From Maridesulfovibrio sp050916235 (GTDB lineage Bacteria; Desulfobacterota; Desulfovibrionia; Desulfovibrionales; Desulfovibrionaceae), in assembly GCF_050916235.1 (NCBI RefSeq), contig NZ_CP104854.1, forward strand, positions 3,534,001-3,598,000: DNA of 64,000 nt, in the 5' to 3' direction. The notes under the pieces were generated by a model. The model worked only from the letters and a program-made list of their open reading frames with translations. It did not search any database and was not told where the DNA came from. A program made the translations under genes and the position numbers. Positions 8,338 through 15,850 of this stretch are shown here, piece after piece. Numbering within the stretch: position 1 is the stretch's first letter; every line of letters starts with the position of its first letter.

Positions 8338-8610
8338 ATGAAAGCTGCATACGTAATCGTGGATGATAGTGGCAAAAGTGCTGGTGGCGGTTCCGGAATA
8401 TCGTCCACTTCCAAGGAAAGTACCGGGGTGTACATGATTAATTATGAAACCGATTTTTCCAACCCGCCCGGAATAAGTGCAACCCCGTGGGGTAGCGGTA
8501 CGATGTGTTCAGTGAATATCATGGCCGAAAATATGTGCGAGGTGTGTGTTACTGATCTTCAGGGTAATGCCATTGACAGCGGCTTTGCTTTCCTCGCTGT
8601 CGGGGACTAG
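8338..8610 (+). CDS. Small uncharacterised beta-rich protein, possibly tail-fibre-tip-like
   Basis: 90 residues, no signal peptide. After a Gly/Ser-rich N-terminus (KSAGGGSGISSTSKES) the sequence alternates hydrophobic and polar residues with short strands: GVYMINYETDFSNPP, ISATPWGSG, VNIMAENMCEVCVTD, AFLAVGD. That arrangement resembles the compact beta-sandwich at the end of phage tail fibres and lectin-like H-type domains, but the similarity is a visual judgement. ATG at 8338 follows CAGGAG at good spacing. It lies between the two paralogous membrane-protein genes and has its own terminator. No other phage gene is nearby. Function not assigned. Confidence 0.65.
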   Translation: MKAAYVIVDDSGKSAGGGSGISSTSKESTGVYMINYETDFSNPPGISATPWGSGTMCSVNIMAENMCEVCVTDLQGNAIDSGFAFLAVGD

Positions 8611-8739
8611 GCTTTGTGGCTTTCGACCTGCTGACCTCATTCTTTCCTGAAAGCAGGCATGGAATGTTCTTGCTGTAGGTTGAAGCAGGCAACAGCCTGA
8701 TGCCATAGGATATACCGGATAAGTCCCTCAGGATTTTAG

Positions 8740-8772
8740 AGCCCCGCTTTCATTCAGGAGCGGGGCTTTTTG
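8740..8772 (+). terminator. Terminator after the 8338 gene
   Basis: AGCCCCGCT ... AGCGGGGCT hairpin followed by TTTTTG. Confidence 0.8.
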
Positions 8773-9097
8773 TTTATGCATGGCATGGGTGCCGTGGTTT
8801 TAACATCTTTTATCTAATTAATTCTTTTGATTGAATTGCTTCAGCTTTAAAGCGGAGGATTGTGAAACAGTTCGCTTTTGCGTCAGTTCTGCCTTGAACC
8901 AGTCTTTATGGTCCATGCCAGCCCAACGTTTTTTGCTATGGACCGGACTTGATCATTGGAAGACATGAAGATGTCGACAGGATCTATGTTGCAATATAAC
9001 ATATTGATAAAATGAATTAAATATTAATTTATTTATCTCTTTAGATCTTAGAAAGTAGAATTTGTCCAAGTTAATAAATTATCAATGTAGAATGTAA

Positions 9098-9117
9098 AAT
9101 GTGAAAAAAAGAATTAT
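9098..9117 (+). promoter_or_regulatory. Conserved upstream element of small-membrane-protein promoter, copy 2
   Basis: Same AATGTGAAAAAAAGAATTA as at 7716, and the same 30-base distance to TTGACG. Confidence 0.7.
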
Positions 9118-9127
9118 TACTAATATA

Positions 9128-9155
9128 TTGACGAAGCGTATTTTGTGAGTACACT
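9128..9155 (+). promoter_or_regulatory. Sigma-70-type promoter for the 9190 gene
   Basis: -35 TTGACG (9128-9133), 16-base spacer, -10 TACACT (9150-9155). Confidence 0.65.
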
Positions 9156-9189
9156 TATAAGTGAAAAGGGTCTAAAGAGGAGAACTACC

Positions 9190-9411
9190 ATGTCACTTGA
9201 AATGTACTTTGCGATCGGCGTGTTGGCTTTTGTGTGCATAGGCATAGTTATGGAACTCGAAAGATACATTGAAATAAGGGTCTTTGGTAATACCAGAAGG
9301 TCTTATGATGCGTTGGAAAAGTTTTGTTCGACGCATGAGAAGCTCTGTCGCGGCAGTGACGATTTTTATTGCTTCTTCAGTAAGAACAGCCTCAGGAAGA
9401 AGTCGCGATGA
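9190..9411 (+). CDS. Small single-pass membrane protein, paralogue of the 7806 gene
   Basis: 73 residues from the ATG at 9190, which follows AAGAGGAG; longer in-frame starts upstream would overlap the promoter. Residues 6-21 are hydrophobic (YFAIGVLAFVCIGIVM), followed by ELERYIEIRVFG and a tail with DDFYCFFSKN, then a basic end RKKSR. The paralogue at 7806 shares the same segments in the same order. The terminator follows within 15 bases. Function unknown. Confidence 0.75.
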   Translation: MSLEMYFAIGVLAFVCIGIVMELERYIEIRVFGNTRRSYDALEKFCSTHEKLCRGSDDFYCFFSKNSLRKKSR

Positions 9412-9425
9412 GGCTTAATGCAAGT

Positions 9426-9461
9426 AAAAAACCCCGTTCTGGATTCAGGACGGGGTTTTTT
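9426..9461 (+). terminator. Terminator after the 9190 gene
   Basis: AAAAACCCCGT...ACGGGGTTTTTT hairpin with T tail, close in sequence to the terminator of the paralogous gene. Confidence 0.85.
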
Positions 9462-9572
9462 GCTTGTCTAGCTGCCAATGGTCTTTATGGACAAAGAAAA
9501 TTATTTTCTATAAATATAAAATGGAAGGTAATTTTTAACAGCACGGGATTTAATCCCTGAAAAGGAAGTGTG

Positions 9573-11171
9573 ATGGCATTCGAACTCAAGCTTAAGCCTC
9601 TTTTGATTGTGTCCGCAGTCATCATTATTTCTGATCTTCTGTTCATCGCAGTGAACTATTATTCATCTCTCAATGCCATTCAGGAAGACACAAGGCGCTG
9701 GACCAGAGAGGTTGAGCATGTGTTTTTGCTTTCGCTTGAGAATAAGGCGACAAGCATGCAGCAACTTGCTTCGTTTGTTGCGAATATGCCGAAAGTTGAA
9801 GAGTTGTTTCAGGAGGCGGAAAAGGCCCACGAAACAAATATCAACGGAAAAAACGACGCTCTTCTGGCATCCCTCAGATCCAAATTATATGAATACGTGA
9901 AGCCTAGCTGGGTCGAGATGATGACCAATTATGACATTCGCCAGCTTCATTTTCATTTCGGACCGGGCTCCACATCCTTTCTTCGCGTGCATCGTCCTGA
10001 AAAATTCGGGGATAATATGGATCAGGTCCGGTTTACGGTTGTTGATGTAAACAGGCTGCATAAGTCGGTAAAAGGGTTTGAGACCGGAAGGGTCTATTCC
10101 GGTATCCGCGGTGTGGTGCCTGTGTTCGTAAAGTCTTCAGCCGGGCAATCGACGCAGATCGGGGCATTGGAAGCCGGAACGTCGTTCAAGGGGCTGTTGA
10201 AGGCCATACATGATGGGCAGGATTGCGAAATTGCGGTTCTGCTTACCAGAAACCATATTCAAAAGAATATGTGGCCGGATTTTATAAAAGACCATTTTAA
10301 GGATGACAGCAGAGTTGGATCATATTTTATAGAGAGCTCCTCCATCCATGATGCCGGGGCATTTCTTACCCAGAATCAGGTCCTCAAACTGCTGGAAACC
10401 GGAGCCGGTTCTGATTTCATAACCGGGAATCAGGTCTGGCAGGTCGGGGTTTTTCCTTTGCGCGACTACAGGAGCTCCCTTGATTCAACCCTCGATGCCT
10501 CGGGAGTAGTTGTCTTCTGGCGGGATGCAACAGAGCTGTGGGAACTCCTGCGCAGGGGATTGTGGATCAACATCCTGTATTCCCTGATTGCCCTGATTGT
10601 TGTCGAAACTGTACTTATATTCGGTTGGCGGCTTTCCCAGGACCATCTCAACAAAATTATTCACGAGCAGACCTACAAGCTGCGTGAAATGGCAACTCAT
10701 GACGGTCTCACCGGGATATTGAACCGTAAGGCGATTGAGAAAAAAATAGTGGAGGAGGTCCGCCGGGCGGCTCGCTATGATTCGAAGTTTTCCATTATCC
10801 TGTTCGACGTGGATCATTTCAAGGCAGTGAATGATACATACGGGCATAACGCCGGAGATGAGGTCCTAAAGACGATCACCTCCTGTGTGTCGGGCCTGAT
10901 CCGCACCGAGGATCAGCTCGGCCGCTGGGGCGGAGAGGAATTTTTGCTTCTGTCTCCGGAAACTCCGCTCAAGGAAGGAATTGTTCTGGCTGAAAGGATA
11001 CGGAAGGCCATAGAGGAATTGGCTTATATCAGCGCGTCTCCGGTTACTGTAAGCCTTGGGATTGCCCAGTATCGTCAGGGTGAATCCGTTGAGGATTTTG
11101 TCCGCAGAGCTGACACGGCCCTGTACAAGGCAAAGGAGAGCGGGCGCAACAGAACCCGGGCTGCGGCCTGA
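9573..11171 (+). CDS. Membrane-bound sensory diguanylate cyclase (GGDEF)
   Basis: 532-residue inner-membrane enzyme that makes c-di-GMP from two GTP. TM1 spans about residues 9-27. A periplasmic sensor of ~300 residues follows with blocks LHFHFGPGSTSFLRVHRPEKFGD, VNRLHKSVKGFETGR and GIRGVVPVF, typical of double-Cache ligand-binding domains found in two-component and GGDEF sensors. TM2 lies near 325-345. The GGDEF domain starts DGLTGILNRKAI and has an intact active site GGEEF at residues 453-457. RTED ends five residues before it, which is an RxxD inhibitory I-site, so product inhibition is expected. ATG at 9573 is preferred over the adjacent GTG because of the spacing to AGGAAG. Confidence 0.9.
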   Translation: MAFELKLKPLLIVSAVIIISDLLFIAVNYYSSLNAIQEDTRRWTREVEHVFLLSLENKATSMQQLASFVANMPKVEELFQEAEKAHETNINGKNDALLASLRSKLYEYVKPSWVEMMTNYDIRQLHFHFGPGSTSFLRVHRPEKFGDNMDQVRFTVVDVNRLHKSVKGFETGRVYSGIRGVVPVFVKSSAGQSTQIGALEAGTSFKGLLKAIHDGQDCEIAVLLTRNHIQKNMWPDFIKDHFKDDSRVGSYFIESSSIHDAGAFLTQNQVLKLLETGAGSDFITGNQVWQVGVFPLRDYRSSLDSTLDASGVVVFWRDATELWELLRRGLWINILYSLIALIVVETVLIFGWRLSQDHLNKIIHEQTYKLREMATHDGLTGILNRKAIEKKIVEEVRRAARYDSKFSIILFDVDHFKAVNDTYGHNAGDEVLKTITSCVSGLIRTEDQLGRWGGEEFLLLSPETPLKEGIVLAERIRKAIEELAYISASPVTVSLGIAQYRQGESVEDFVRRADTALYKAKESGRNRTRAAA

Positions 11172-11294
11172 TATTAGCTTCGCAAAGAGGGCCACGCCGT
11201 TTTTTCTTTAAAAGCACAACGAAATTCGGACAGTTGTGTTCAACCCCTGCCCAACATACCTGAAAAGCGAAAAAATTTTTCTGCATCAGGCAAT

Positions 11295-11324
11295 AAAAAA
11301 GGGCCGTCCATACGGGAACGGCCC
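11295..11324 (-). terminator. Terminator of the acyl-CoA synthetase gene
   Basis: GGGCCGT / ACGGCCC stem (11301-11324) flanked by AATAAAAAA, which reads as a T tail on the minus strand. Confidence 0.75.
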
Positions 11325-11391
11325 ATGATCAGACGTTGCTTTGATTGTATAAGGTTGCGGATAGACTGGTATTGCATCTGCTGTGTATCAG

Positions 11392-13800
11392 CTAAACACA
11401 CCCGTGAGTCAGCCGGATGGTGTCCGCATGCAGCCGTGCCTTGGAGTAGAGCGCGATGGCCGCCACGGCACGGTCGCAGACCGGGAAGACCGGCAGGCCG
11501 TTTTCCATGAGCCGGTCACGCAGCGGGTCGAAAAGCCTGCCTCCGTCCACTACTCCCAGCAGCGGCTTGGGACTCTCGGCGGCGATCGCGATGATCCTGT
11601 TGGCGATGGATTCAGGGTCTTCCATGGAAAATTCCGGTTCCGTCGGCTCGGCAAGGGAGTGTACCACGGGCGAAAGCGGACCGAGGCTCACGACTATGGA
11701 ATCGACCTCTGGGGCCTTGATGAGTTCCTGCACAACGCGGGCGTGGATCAGGTCGTCCGCACCGGGGGTGATGTCGAGGGGATTCTGAACCGTGACCAGC
11801 GCGTCGAGCCGTTTTTCCGCCAGAATGGCCCGAATGGCCGTCTTTGTTTCCCTGCGGAAGGCGGATAGCTCCATGTCGTAGTCGTCGGACTGAATGGAGT
11901 CGGCCATGCCCACGGCTTCGAACCCTGCACCGCTGACCGCGCCGAGGCGGTTCCCGGCGATGCATTTGCCGCTCAGCTTCTCGGCGAGCATGAACAGATC
12001 CTGAAATTCCTGAAATGTGCGGGCAACGATGGCCCCGGCCTGCTGCACGCAGCTTTCGCAGACCATGTAGTCCCCGGCAAGGGAGGCGGTATGTCCGCTT
12101 GTGGCTGTCTTGCCTTCCGGGGTGCGCCCGGCCTTGTAGAAAACCACTTCCTTGCCGCAGAGCACGGCCTGACGCACGGCACGGCAGAATTCCAGTCCGT
12201 CAAGGTCGTTGAACCCTTCGGCATAGATGGCGATGACGTCCACCTCTTCGGAATCCTTGAAATAGCGAACCATGTCGCCGAGGGTGAGGTCGGTCTGGTT
12301 GCCCATGGAGACCATGTAGGCCGGGTTGAGTTCCGGGCACTGGCTGGCCCGGTGCAGCATGAAGGCCCCGCTCTGGCTGATCAATGCGGATCGCTGGTAC
12401 GCTGCGCTGCGTTTTCTGGGCATTTTTGCTTCGGGTATGAACCATGTGTCGTAGTTTCCGGGACGGGAGACAACACCCATGCAGTTCGCTCCGAGGAAGA
12501 CGGGTCCGCCGCCGGGCTGGGCATGTTTTTCGTTGATGCGGGAGATGACCTGCTCGGCGCGTTCGCGGCTGTCCTCGGTTTCGCCCATGCCGCCGGGGAT
12601 GAGCATTACGGATGCCGCGCAGTCAAGGCGCACAATCTCATCCACGAGGTCGGGAACATGCTTGGCGGCGATGGCAACCACGAAAAGATCCAGCTTGTGG
12701 TCAAGTGCCTCCAGCGATGGAACGCAGCGCACGCCGTCCAGTTCCGCTTCGCCTTCCTTGATCAGGACCACGTTTTCCCTGCTGAAACCTTCGGCAAGGA
12801 TGTTTTCAAGGATGATGCGCCCGAAGTTGCGGCGAGTGGACGATGCGCCGATAATGCCGATGCGTTCCGGGTGCAGCAGGTTGCGGATTTTCTGCGCAGG
12901 GCGGGCCACCGGCATGGACTGCGGTTTCGAGAACCTGCACATGCCGTCCAGCGGGACCATGAGGAATTCGGTAAAGGCGAAGGGGTTGATTTCCAGCTCT
13001 TCGATGATGAATTCAGCGTCCGGGTTGGAGGGAGAAAAGCGTCTTCCCATCTCTATGAAGGAGTCGAAGCATTCGATGAGCTGTTCGTCGGTGACAATGC
13101 GCCGCTGGCCGCGGGTGAGTCCGGCCAGTTTCTTGTATGAAATGGTGTTGCGGAACAGTTTGAAGAATTCCCGTCCGTCCACCATTTCGGTGGAGGCCGC
13201 CACAATGGCTTGTCCCTTGCGGAATCTTTCGGCGTACAGTTCGGTGTCCGTTCCGCCCAGTCCCGCGCTGATGATGGTCCCGAATTCGCGGGTGCGCCTG
13301 AGGCCGACGATCAGTTCGTTTCCAAAAGAATCCGAATCCGGTGGCATGAACTGGACCTGCAGCACGCCCCTGAGGTCGCGGCTGACGGCCTGCACCAGTG
13401 CCTCGCCGCGCAAACCCCGGTACTGTTCGGGAGCGTGGTCGGGCTGGCGCTCGATCATGGCGGCGTAGTTTTCCGGCACTTCATACATCATGGCACGCAC
13501 GGCGGAGCGGATTTTCGCGGCTTCCTTCTTCACAACGCGCACGCCGCCCACCTCGGTTTTGTGGATGATGGTGGGGGAGACGATCTTGAGAACCGTCTTT
13601 TCGCCGGGCATGGCGGTAAGTTCTTCATCGGAAAAACGGGCTCCGCGCGGCAGCAGGTTGGCACCCGGAGGAGTCTCTGCGCCGGAACTGGCCAGCAGGT
13701 TGTATACTTCGTATTCGAAAAGGTAGTCCCGGCCTTCATTCTCCGCGCTGCGGAACAGGTCGATTATGGCCTCAAAATCGATTTCACAATCTATGAACAT
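11392..13800 (-). CDS. ADP-forming acetyl/acyl-CoA synthetase, fused beta-alpha subunits
   Basis: 802-residue cytoplasmic enzyme of the NDP-forming acyl-CoA synthetase superfamily (acyl-CoA + ADP + Pi to acid + CoA + ATP, reversible). Residues ~25-280 are the ATP-grasp (beta) half, with KIVSPTIIHKTEVGGV near 72. Residues ~310-440 are the CoA-binding Rossmann half starting IGIIGASS. The ligase-CoA domain follows, with SQSGAF and the phosphorylated-His motif SGHTASLAG, His570. Order is beta then alpha, the reverse of the common alpha-beta archaeal fusion. The ATG at 13800 has only a weak ribosome-binding site. Likely role is ATP recovery from acetyl-CoA or other acyl-CoAs; substrate cannot be read from sequence. 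Confidence 0.88.
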   Translation of the reverse strand: MFIDCEIDFEAIIDLFRSAENEGRDYLFEYEVYNLLASSGAETPPGANLLPRGARFSDEELTAMPGEKTVLKIVSPTIIHKTEVGGVRVVKKEAAKIRSAVRAMMYEVPENYAAMIERQPDHAPEQYRGLRGEALVQAVSRDLRGVLQVQFMPPDSDSFGNELIVGLRRTREFGTIISAGLGGTDTELYAERFRKGQAIVAASTEMVDGREFFKLFRNTISYKKLAGLTRGQRRIVTDEQLIECFDSFIEMGRRFSPSNPDAEFIIEELEINPFAFTEFLMVPLDGMCRFSKPQSMPVARPAQKIRNLLHPERIGIIGASSTRRNFGRIILENILAEGFSRENVVLIKEGEAELDGVRCVPSLEALDHKLDLFVVAIAAKHVPDLVDEIVRLDCAASVMLIPGGMGETEDSRERAEQVISRINEKHAQPGGGPVFLGANCMGVVSRPGNYDTWFIPEAKMPRKRSAAYQRSALISQSGAFMLHRASQCPELNPAYMVSMGNQTDLTLGDMVRYFKDSEEVDVIAIYAEGFNDLDGLEFCRAVRQAVLCGKEVVFYKAGRTPEGKTATSGHTASLAGDYMVCESCVQQAGAIVARTFQEFQDLFMLAEKLSGKCIAGNRLGAVSGAGFEAVGMADSIQSDDYDMELSAFRRETKTAIRAILAEKRLDALVTVQNPLDITPGADDLIHARVVQELIKAPEVDSIVVSLGPLSPVVHSLAEPTEPEFSMEDPESIANRIIAIAAESPKPLLGVVDGGRLFDPLRDRLMENGLPVFPVCDRAVAAIALYSKARLHADTIRLTHGCV

Positions 13801-14018
13801 GTGTTTGTCTCGCTGAAATAAATTAGTGGTGGCGCGTCCATGCGGACAAAGGACAGCTTATTGAAAGTATCGCAGGAGTAAAGGGGAAAATGGCCTTCGG
13901 GCTCCATCCTTGACCGAGATGGCCGATTGTATCATTCTTGGGATGTTGTGAGCAGAGATGAAGCCGTATACTTTTTTATGCTAAAGAAATAATTGGCACT
14001 GTAAAAAACATACAGGAT

Positions 14019-14141
14019 GGGCATGGGTTGGGCAAACCATGTCCGCACTTTGCTGCATGTGTCTCCCTTTGATGGGGGGCGGCGGCTTCCCGGAAATGCG
14101 TGTTTCCGGGCAAGGCACCGAACCTTTACGAAGGAGATAAT
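14019..14141 (+). promoter_or_regulatory. Rhs-type structured leader, relic copy
   Basis: Matches the leader of the rhs gene at 34896: AAACCATGTCCGC, CTTTGCTG, GTCTCC, then a CCCGGAAA / TTTCCGGG hairpin (14089-14096 with 14103-14110), GCACCG and AAGGAGA before the ATG. The first hairpin is weaker here because its left arm has diverged. Confidence 0.75.
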
Positions 14142-14200
14142 ATGAATTTCATTCTTCGAAAATGATTGTGGAGAGAGTTGACCCCGGACCGGGGGGATCT
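14142..14200 (+). pseudogene. Relic of an rhs gene 5' end
   Basis: Reads M-N-F-I-L-R-K-stop-L-W-R-E-L-T-P-D-R, colinear with the start of the rhs protein at 34896 (MNFILQKRPWKDLTPGQR). A TGA replaces the eighth codon and homology stops after about 20 codons, so the rest of the gene has been deleted. The good ribosome-binding site and leader remain, so a seven-residue peptide could still be made. Confidence 0.75.
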
Positions 14201-14269
14201 CTTTTACCGATAAAGTGGCAGGAGGGAATTTAAATTAGTAACGAGCCTGACGAGAACGTATGTCCTATT

Positions 14270-14305
14270 GGGAAACCCCCCTTAAGATGAGGGATTTCCC
14301 GTTTT
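14270..14305. terminator. Terminator between rhs relic and PspA-like gene
   Basis: GGGAAA-CCCCC / GGGATTTCCC hairpin with GTTTTC on one side; it sits between converging units. Confidence 0.6.
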
Positions 14306-14323
14306 CATTATATGGGAGGGTGG

Positions 14324-15085
14324 TTATCTTTTCAGGGCCGCGAGGCGATCAGATATATTTGCAGGCCTGATGTCGCCTTTGACTTCATTGAGAGCATCGG
14401 CAATGAGTGAATTTCCTTTTTCATTGTCTGACGGGGCAAGCAATTTGGCTTTTGTGTTCATGGCATCGGCCTTGGCATTTGCTTCATCTGCTTCTCGTTG
14501 CATGGCGGAGAGGGCGCTTCCTATGTTGTCAGTTTCCTGACGAAGGCCTGCCAGTGTCGCGCTTTGTTCGGCGCGGTCTTGTGCTCTTTGCTGCTTGATT
14601 TTAGCCCGTTCCATTCCGCGTTTAGCCTGGTCCAGACTTTTGCGGGCTGTTTTGAGTTTGTTGGCAGCGGCCTTGGCAACATCTTCAAGCTCATTCATGA
14701 ATTCTTTTGCCTCAACAGCTTCCAGCATTTCCTGTTCTATTTCAGGTTTCATTTCTTCCATTTCGGTAATCAGTAGATTCAATGCTTCCTCTATCTCTGC
14801 TGCATTGCCTGGATTCGCAGCAAGTTTTGTGCTCAGCAGTTCCGCTGCTTTCAGGCGTTGGTCGTAGAGGGCGTTAATTTCATCTGCTTCCTTCTGTTCC
14901 TTTTGATAGCTGAAACGGGCTTTGGCTATCTGCTGGGTGAGTTTGTCGAGCCGTTCTTCCATCATTTCTATTTCAGCGGTTGACGCAGCTTCAGGGTCCC
15001 AGCTTGCAATTATCTGCACAATGGATTTTCCGGCATCGCGGGTTTTAGTTTTGGTAAAATTCTTCATAAAATTAAAAAAAGACAT
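14324..15085 (-). CDS. PspA/IM30-like coiled-coil protein (YjfJ-type)
   Basis: 253 residues, almost entirely helical and charged, with long heptad stretches at ~25-200 and no signal peptide or TM. N-terminal SFFNFMKNF could act as an amphipathic membrane-binding helix, as in PspA/IM30 proteins. The neighbouring DUF2491 gene matches the arrangement of E. coli yjfJ-yjfK, where YjfJ is PspA-like. ATG at 15085 follows GTGGAGA; an upstream ATG would add 15 residues without a site. Third gene of a minus-strand unit (TAXI-like, DUF2491, PspA-like). Likely role is in membrane maintenance; assignment rests on architecture and context. Confidence 0.7.
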   Translation of the reverse strand: MSFFNFMKNFTKTKTRDAGKSIVQIIASWDPEAASTAEIEMMEERLDKLTQQIAKARFSYQKEQKEADEINALYDQRLKAAELLSTKLAANPGNAAEIEEALNLLITEMEEMKPEIEQEMLEAVEAKEFMNELEDVAKAAANKLKTARKSLDQAKRGMERAKIKQQRAQDRAEQSATLAGLRQETDNIGSALSAMQREADEANAKADAMNTKAKLLAPSDNEKGNSLIADALNEVKGDIRPANISDRLAALKR

Positions 15086-15165
15086 AGATTCTCCACTATA
15101 ATTTCGAGTTATTATCGGATGTATTGCCATAGCCTATGGAAATAATATTTAGATAACCGGGCCTG

Positions 15166-15849
15166 TCAGTAAATGAGTCTAATGCCTGTAGCGGGCATTC
15201 TTACTCCAGTCATGATGGAAATATGATCATCAGCAGGGGATGAGTATAATTCCGCAAGAAGGTATTCCGCCATATCATTCCCGGCATTCAATGTGCGTGC
15301 ATACATCATTGTTTCGTGATGTATATTAATATGATCTGAACCATTGTTGAGTTTCTCGGTAAAAGATACCGGGGCAACATGCTGTGCTCCAGGCATCCAA
15401 AGTCTGTCAAAAATAGTTTCATTCAGTTCAAATGCTTCCCAGCCTATGTATCCTTCCTTTTCATCCAGCCAGAAAGCCCACTCTTCTTTTGATTGGGGGT
15501 AAATCCGGTCAAAGGGGATGTAAAAACGGGATTCGTATGAATTATCATCTTCTCCATGCATTATTTCAAGGACAGCTTCGGTTGCTATGTCTGTGCTAAG
15601 GTAAAGCCGGTCAATTCGTTCTCCTTCAATAATGGCAATTCCATGGGAGATTATATTGTATTCAGGCAATGGCTTGACTGTAACAAGATTCTCCTCAAAC
15701 AGGAGAAATGTTGAAATATCAATCCCCACTTTTCCACCGATATTCATCCCAAATGGAATATCTTCATTGATATCCTGATTCGATGAGTTTTTTGTTACGT
15801 TATCAATCTTGTTTTTAAGTATGCGGCTTATTGTTTTCCATGATCCCAT
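15166..15849 (-). CDS. DUF2491 (YjfK-like) family protein
   Basis: 227-residue soluble protein. The N-terminal blocks IPFGMNIGGKVGIDIS and ISHGIAIIEGERIDRLYLS, followed by FYIPFDRIYPQSKEEWAFWLDEKEGYIGW, fit the DUF2491/YjfK family. Its biochemical function is unknown. The ATG starts one base after the stop of the TAXI-like gene and 80 bases separate it from the PspA-like gene, so the three are probably one operon. AT-rich compared with neighbours outside the operon. Confidence 0.75.
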   Translation of the reverse strand: MGSWKTISRILKNKIDNVTKNSSNQDINEDIPFGMNIGGKVGIDISTFLLFEENLVTVKPLPEYNIISHGIAIIEGERIDRLYLSTDIATEAVLEIMHGEDDNSYESRFYIPFDRIYPQSKEEWAFWLDEKEGYIGWEAFELNETIFDRLWMPGAQHVAPVSFTEKLNNGSDHINIHHETMMYARTLNAGNDMAEYLLAELYSSPADDHISIMTGVRMPATGIRLIY

Positions 15850-15850
15850 A

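Larger units (their letters stand above)
8611..9189. other. Intergenic region, AT-rich, with terminator and promoter
   Basis: Holds the terminator at 8740-8772 and the promoter copy at 9098-9155. The stretch 8800-9090 is AT-rich with no frame worth calling. Confidence 0.5.
13801..14323. other. Intergenic region with rhs leader and rhs relic
   Basis: About 520 bases. The right half is described under the leader (14019-14141), relic (14142-14200) and terminator entries. 13801-14000 shows nothing recognisable. Confidence 0.6.

Noticed and set aside
12091..13140. 349-codon frame on the plus strand
   Set aside because: Antisense shadow of the acyl-CoA synthetase gene, which has all catalytic motifs.
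14030..14060. GGGCAAACCAT resembling part of a c-di-GMP-I (GEMM) riboswitch
   Set aside because: The GACGCAAAGCC and tetraloop-receptor parts are missing, and the region instead matches the other rhs leaders.
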